Source of the DNA: JADYZU01 sp964443055
GTDB taxonomy: Bacteria > Pseudomonadota > Alphaproteobacteria > Rhodobacterales > Rhodobacteraceae
Length of the DNA: 7,975 bases
Assembly: GCA_964443055.1 (NCBI GenBank)
Contig: CAYUBT010000122.1
Coordinates: 1-7,975 of the forward strand
Reading direction: 5' to 3'
Positions 5,857 through 7,975 of the stretch are shown piece after piece. The notes beneath the pieces were generated by a model. The model saw only the letters and a program-made list of their open reading frames with translations, was not told the origin of the DNA and searched no databases. The position numbers were made by a program, and so were the translations under genes. The number at the start of each line of letters is the position of its first letter. The first letter of the stretch is position 1.

Positions 5857-6390
5857 CTACCCTTTCACGCGCTGGTCGACGGCAGCCTCGATGGCCTTGT
5901 CGTCGGCCTTGGCGTCGAAAGCCGCGACAATCTCGCGGGCGGCGTCGCGGGCAACGGCCGTGACATTGGCGGCAGCCTCGTCGCGGATCGCGGCGATGGC
6001 CTTCTCGCTCTCTGCGACGCGGGCAGCGATCTGCGCCTCGGCCTTTTCCATTTCGGCGGCGAGTTCGGTCTGGATCTCGGCGCGCGCCGCGTCGGCGATG
6101 CGGCCCGATTCGGCGCGGGCGTCGGCCAGCGCCTTTTCATAGGCCTTCTCGGCCTCGGCCGCCTGCACACGCAGTTCCTCGGCCCGGGCCAGATCGTTCG
6201 TGATCGATCCCGCTCGCTCGGCCAGAACCCCGCCGATCCGGGGCAGCGCAACGCGGACCAGGATCAGGTAGATGACGACCAGCGTTACCACCAGCCAGAA
6301 GATCTGATTGCCGAAGGTCGCGAAGTCGAGCTGCGGCATTCCGGCGGAACTGGTCGCCTCGGTCGCGGCCTCTGTGATTGCGTCTGCCAT
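5857..6390 (-). CDS. atpX: ATP synthase Fo subunit b' (second b-type stator subunit)
   Basis: Subunit b' (also called atpG or atpF2), the second peripheral-stalk subunit found in photosynthetic bacteria, chloroplasts and most alphaproteobacteria, where b and b' form a heterodimer instead of b2. 177 residues. Seen: a short N-terminus rich in Ala/Thr/Glu without a signal peptide, FGNQIFWLVVTLVVIYLILV (26-45) as the single membrane helix, PRIGGVLAERA (50-60) directly after it as in b/b' proteins, and an Ala/Glu/Arg coiled coil (about 65-160). The start at 6390 has GGAGG 6 bases upstream. It lies 84 bases downstream of atpE, with a stem-loop in between, and 1 base upstream of atpF. The gene order c, b', b matches the Rhodobacter atpIBEXF operon. 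Confidence 0.95.
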   Translation of the reverse strand: MADAITEAATEATSSAGMPQLDFATFGNQIFWLVVTLVVIYLILVRVALPRIGGVLAERAGSITNDLARAEELRVQAAEAEKAYEKALADARAESGRIADAARAEIQTELAAEMEKAEAQIAARVAESEKAIAAIRDEAAANVTAVARDAAREIVAAFDAKADDKAIEAAVDQRVKG

Positions 6391-6423
6391 GTCGGCCTCC
6401 GTCGTACTGTCCTTCAGGTCAGA

Positions 6424-6450
6424 GCGGAAGGCGCATGAAGCGCCCTCCGC
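6424..6450 (-). promoter_or_regulatory. stem-loop between atpE and atpX
   Basis: In the leftward transcript GCGGAGGGCGC (6450-6440) pairs with GCGCCUUCCGC (6434-6424) over all 11 positions (one G-U pair), loop UUCAU. It begins 24 bases after the atpE stop and ends 33 bases before the atpX start. No U-run follows, so it is not a full intrinsic terminator. A likely role is blocking 3' decay of the atpI-B-E part of the message or partly slowing polymerase, giving more subunit c than b'. The structure is seen; the role is inferred. Confidence 0.6.
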
Positions 6451-6474
6451 CCGTCAAGGAGAAGCGGTGACGGC

Positions 6475-6714
6475 TCAGACGGCGAACATCAGCAGGAGCG
6501 AGACGAGGAAGGCGAAGATGCCCAGCGCCTCGGCGAAGGCGATGCCGATGAAGAGCATCGCTGTCTGCGACGCGGCGGCCGACGGATTGCGCAGGGCGCC
6601 CGCCAGGTAGTTACCGGCCACGTGGCCGATCCCGATGGCCGCGACGCCCGAACCGATGGCCGCGAGGCCTGCACCGATGAGTTTGCCAAGAGCGGCGGCT
6701 GCTGCGACTTCCAT
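6475..6714 (-). CDS. atpE: ATP synthase Fo subunit c (proteolipid ring subunit)
   Basis: A 79-residue membrane hairpin that forms the rotating c-ring and carries protons. Seen: Gly/Ala-rich first helix (about 7-37, with AGLAAIGSGVAAIGIG), the polar cytoplasmic loop Arg42-Asn43-Pro44, and a second helix (about 50-77) with the proton-binding Glu62 in FAEALGIF. No sodium-binding Gln/Ser-Thr set is obvious, so proton coupling is expected. The ATG at 6714 has a strong AAGGAG 7 bases upstream, fitting the need for many copies per complex; a longer open frame runs upstream but has no family similarity. It lies 49 bases after atpB and is followed by the 6424-6450 stem-loop. The RNPSAAASQTAMLFIGIAF segment is close to that of Rhodobacterales c subunits. 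Confidence 0.97.
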   Translation of the reverse strand: MEVAAAAALGKLIGAGLAAIGSGVAAIGIGHVAGNYLAGALRNPSAAASQTAMLFIGIAFAEALGIFAFLVSLLLMFAV

Positions 6715-6763
6715 TGCGTTTCTCCTTGATGGAAAGGTCTGTCGTGAGGGATGCGTCCGGGCG

Positions 6764-7525
6764 TCAATGCGCCGGATGCAGCGCGTCCTTGAGATAGACG
6801 CAGGTGAGGATGGTGAAGACATAGGCCTGGATGACGGCCACCAGCACTTCGAGCGCATAGATCGCCGTGATCGCGACAATGGGCAGGATCGACCCGATCC
6901 CGAGCACCCCGGCAAAACCCGCGAATACCTTGAGGACCGCGTGACCGGCCATGATGTTGCCGGCAAGACGGATGGAGTGGCTGACGGGGCGCACGAAATA
7001 GGAGATCACCTCGATGACGGCGAGGATCGGCCGCAGGATCAGCGGCGCGGATGCGACCCAGAACAGGCCGAAGAACTTCGTGCCGTTGAGGACGAAGCCC
7101 AGCACCGTGACCGCGAGGAACACCGCCAGTGCAAGCACCGCCGTCACCGCGATATGCGAGGTGGTGGCAAAACTCATCGGGATGAGGCTGAGCACGTTCG
7201 CCATGATGATGAACATGAACAGGGTCATGATGTAGGGAAAATAGCGGATGCCTTCCTTGCCGCTCACATCCTCGACCATGGAATAGACGAACCCATAGGT
7301 CAGTTCGGCCATCGACTGCAGGCGGCCCGGAATGATCGCGCGGTTGCGCATGCCCCAGACCAGCAGGAGAAGCGTCGCGAGGACCGCAAGCGCCATCCAC
7401 AGGGTGACATTGGTGATCGTGTAGAAGGCGACATCCCCCTCGCCGCCGCCAAAGAGCGGGGAGACCACAAACTGGTCCATCGGGTGAATCTGCAGCCCGC
7501 TCGGGCCTTGCGTGGCGTCTGCCAT
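6764..7525 (-). CDS. atpB: ATP synthase Fo subunit a
   Basis: The stator membrane subunit that forms the two proton half-channels beside the c-ring. 253 residues with five to six membrane helices. Seen: an N-terminal IHPMDQFVVSPLF segment (13-25), membrane segments at about 37-57, 97-119, 125-147, 155-177 and 205-245, and the highly conserved SIRLAGNIMAGH (184-195), where Arg186 is the essential residue facing the c-subunit carboxylate. Glu226 and Gln233 lie in the last helix region (ALEVLVAVIQAYVF, 224-237), as in proton channels of the family. The start at 7525 has GAGGGG upstream, overlapping the atpI stop region; only 2 bases separate the genes, so coupling is likely. Length is normal for alphaproteobacteria. 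Confidence 0.97.
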   Translation of the reverse strand: MADATQGPSGLQIHPMDQFVVSPLFGGGEGDVAFYTITNVTLWMALAVLATLLLLVWGMRNRAIIPGRLQSMAELTYGFVYSMVEDVSGKEGIRYFPYIMTLFMFIIMANVLSLIPMSFATTSHIAVTAVLALAVFLAVTVLGFVLNGTKFFGLFWVASAPLILRPILAVIEVISYFVRPVSHSIRLAGNIMAGHAVLKVFAGFAGVLGIGSILPIVAITAIYALEVLVAVIQAYVFTILTCVYLKDALHPAH

Positions 7526-7527
7526 TT

Positions 7528-7854
7528 CTACCCCTCGTCCTTCCCGTCCTTCGCGCGCGTCTCGCGCGCCTGAAACTCCGCCGCCGAGCGGAGCATGATC
7601 CGCACCCCGGCCGCGAACCCAAGCAGGGTGAAAATCACCATCAGCACCGGCATCGTGCCGAACAGGCTGTCGAGCCCGTAGCCGATGGCGAAACCGACCA
7701 GCAGGCCGGACACCAGCTCGATCACCATTCGCCAGCCGAGTTGAGCCTGGCTGTGGTGCTCCGCGACCGAAGACCGCCCCTCCCCCCTGTCCCGCACTTC
7801 TGCGAGGCGTTCCTCAAGCGCGCGCAGGCGCGCTTTTTCGTCCGCATCAGGCAT
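7528..7854 (-). CDS. atpI: ATP synthase protein I (AtpI, Fo assembly factor)
   Basis: A small membrane protein of 108 residues, first gene of the Fo operon. AtpI proteins are not part of the finished enzyme; they are linked to c-ring assembly and in some species to Mg2+ uptake. Seen: a charged helical N-terminus (DEKARLRALEERLAEVRDRGEG, about 5-26), two membrane segments (about 42-62, with GLLVGFAIGYGLDSLFG, and 68-88, with LMVIFTLLGFAAGVRIML) and a charged C-terminal tail. The Gly-rich GFAIGYGLDSLFG stretch is typical of the AtpI (ATPase_gene1) family. I chose ATG 7854, with GAGGGG 7 bases upstream; an earlier in-frame ATG at 7935 would begin upstream of the promoter at 7883-7911. It is followed after 2 bases by atpB. 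Confidence 0.92.
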   Translation of the reverse strand: MPDADEKARLRALEERLAEVRDRGEGRSSVAEHHSQAQLGWRMVIELVSGLLVGFAIGYGLDSLFGTMPVLMVIFTLLGFAAGVRIMLRSAAEFQARETRAKDGKDEG

Positions 7855-7882
7855 GGAAGGGCCCCTCGGATCCGTCGCGCCG

Positions 7883-7911
7883 CTTCTATGGGTCACGTCA
7901 GCATGAGTCAA
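7883..7911 (-). promoter_or_regulatory. sigma-70-type promoter of the atpIBEXF operon
   Basis: On the - strand TTGACT (7911-7906; five of six to TTGACA), a 17-base spacer and TAGAAG (7888-7883; four of six to TATAAT). Transcription would start near 7876, leaving a leader of about 20 bases before the atpI ATG at 7854. The -35 hexamer is tandemly doubled (TTGACTTGACT, 7916-7906); only the downstream copy gives a good -10. An AT-richer stretch lies just upstream. Confidence 0.6.
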
Positions 7912-7937
7912 GTCAAGCAGAAGCACAGACAACATAC

Positions 7938-7956
7938 TGAAATAACATGAATTTCA
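7938..7956. promoter_or_regulatory. inverted repeat upstream of the atp promoter
   Basis: TGAAAT (7938-7943) and ATTTCA (7951-7956) are perfect reverse complements around 7 bases, centred about 38 bases upstream of the -35 of the atp promoter. The AT-rich palindrome stands out in GC-rich DNA and could bind a dimeric regulator or belong to the control region of the gene beyond the window edge. No known regulator site is recognised. Confidence 0.3.
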
Positions 7957-7975
7957 TTACGGCCTGGCCGGCCGG

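Noticed and set aside
6489..7622. A 377-codon open frame on the - strand across atpE and atpB
   Set aside because: It is in a different frame from the two subunits, is rich in Arg/Gly/Pro/Ser, and has no membrane or family pattern; atpB and atpE are unambiguous.
7855..7935. Earlier in-frame start for atpI (ATG at 7935)
   Set aside because: The added 27 residues do not resemble AtpI N-termini and would place the translation start upstream of the likely -35/-10 pair.
7961..7975. Palindromic GGCCGGCC-type sequence at the window edge
   Set aside because: It is GC-only and cut by the window end; it may be part of a hairpin belonging to the next gene, but this cannot be judged from 15 bases.
1..7975. 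Mobile elements, CRISPR arrays, tRNA/rRNA genes, attachment sites, or a novel defence or biosynthetic system
   Set aside because: No transposase, integrase, spaced repeat array, tRNA-like fold or unassigned gene cluster was found; every substantial coding region belongs to a known family.

Overview
The window reads as chromosomal core DNA of a GC-rich alphaproteobacterium, most likely of the Rhodobacterales (Rhodobacter/Roseobacter-type). The main support is the ATP synthase Fo operon at the right end. It has the order atpI-atpB-atpE-atpX-atpF, with two different b-type stator subunits and no F1 genes after them, as in that group. The c subunit also carries the RNPSAAASQTA loop typical of the order. 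No tRNA, rRNA, CRISPR array, insertion sequence or prophage sign was found. No stretch longer than about 170 bases lacks a gene.

Layout: positions 47-3258 hold a leftward block. Read in the direction of transcription it is a class A FAD-dependent aromatic-ring-type monooxygenase, then endonuclease III (nth), then a PfkB-family kinase (adenosine kinase-like). nth and the kinase overlap by ATGA. A 69-base gap separates the monooxygenase from nth and contains a perfect 12-bp inverted repeat that would bury the nth ribosome binding site. Divergent from this block, positions 3424-5063 carry two rightward genes. One is an AraC-type helix-turn-helix fused to an O6-methylguanine-DNA methyltransferase (Ada-like, without the metal-binding N-terminal domain). 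The other is a YiaD-like OmpA-family lipoprotein. That pair ends at a strong bidirectional terminator (5109-5135).

Positions 5160-7854 are the leftward Fo operon, convergent with the lipoprotein gene. It encodes AtpI (assembly factor), subunit a, subunit c, subunit b' and subunit b. A good sigma-70-type promoter lies just upstream of atpI at 7883-7911. A stable stem-loop between atpE and atpX (6424-6450) is well placed to set subunit stoichiometry. The F1 genes are not in this window.

Functionally the window joins DNA repair (Nth for oxidised pyrimidines, Ada-like protein for alkylated guanine), nucleoside/sugar phosphorylation, a flavin hydroxylase of unknown substrate, an envelope lipoprotein and the membrane sector of ATP synthase. 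I see no clearly new multi-gene system. The most interesting items are RNA-level: the helix over the nth start and the atpE-atpX stem-loop. Next come the unusual domain make-up of the Ada-like protein and the exported-looking N-terminus of subunit b.
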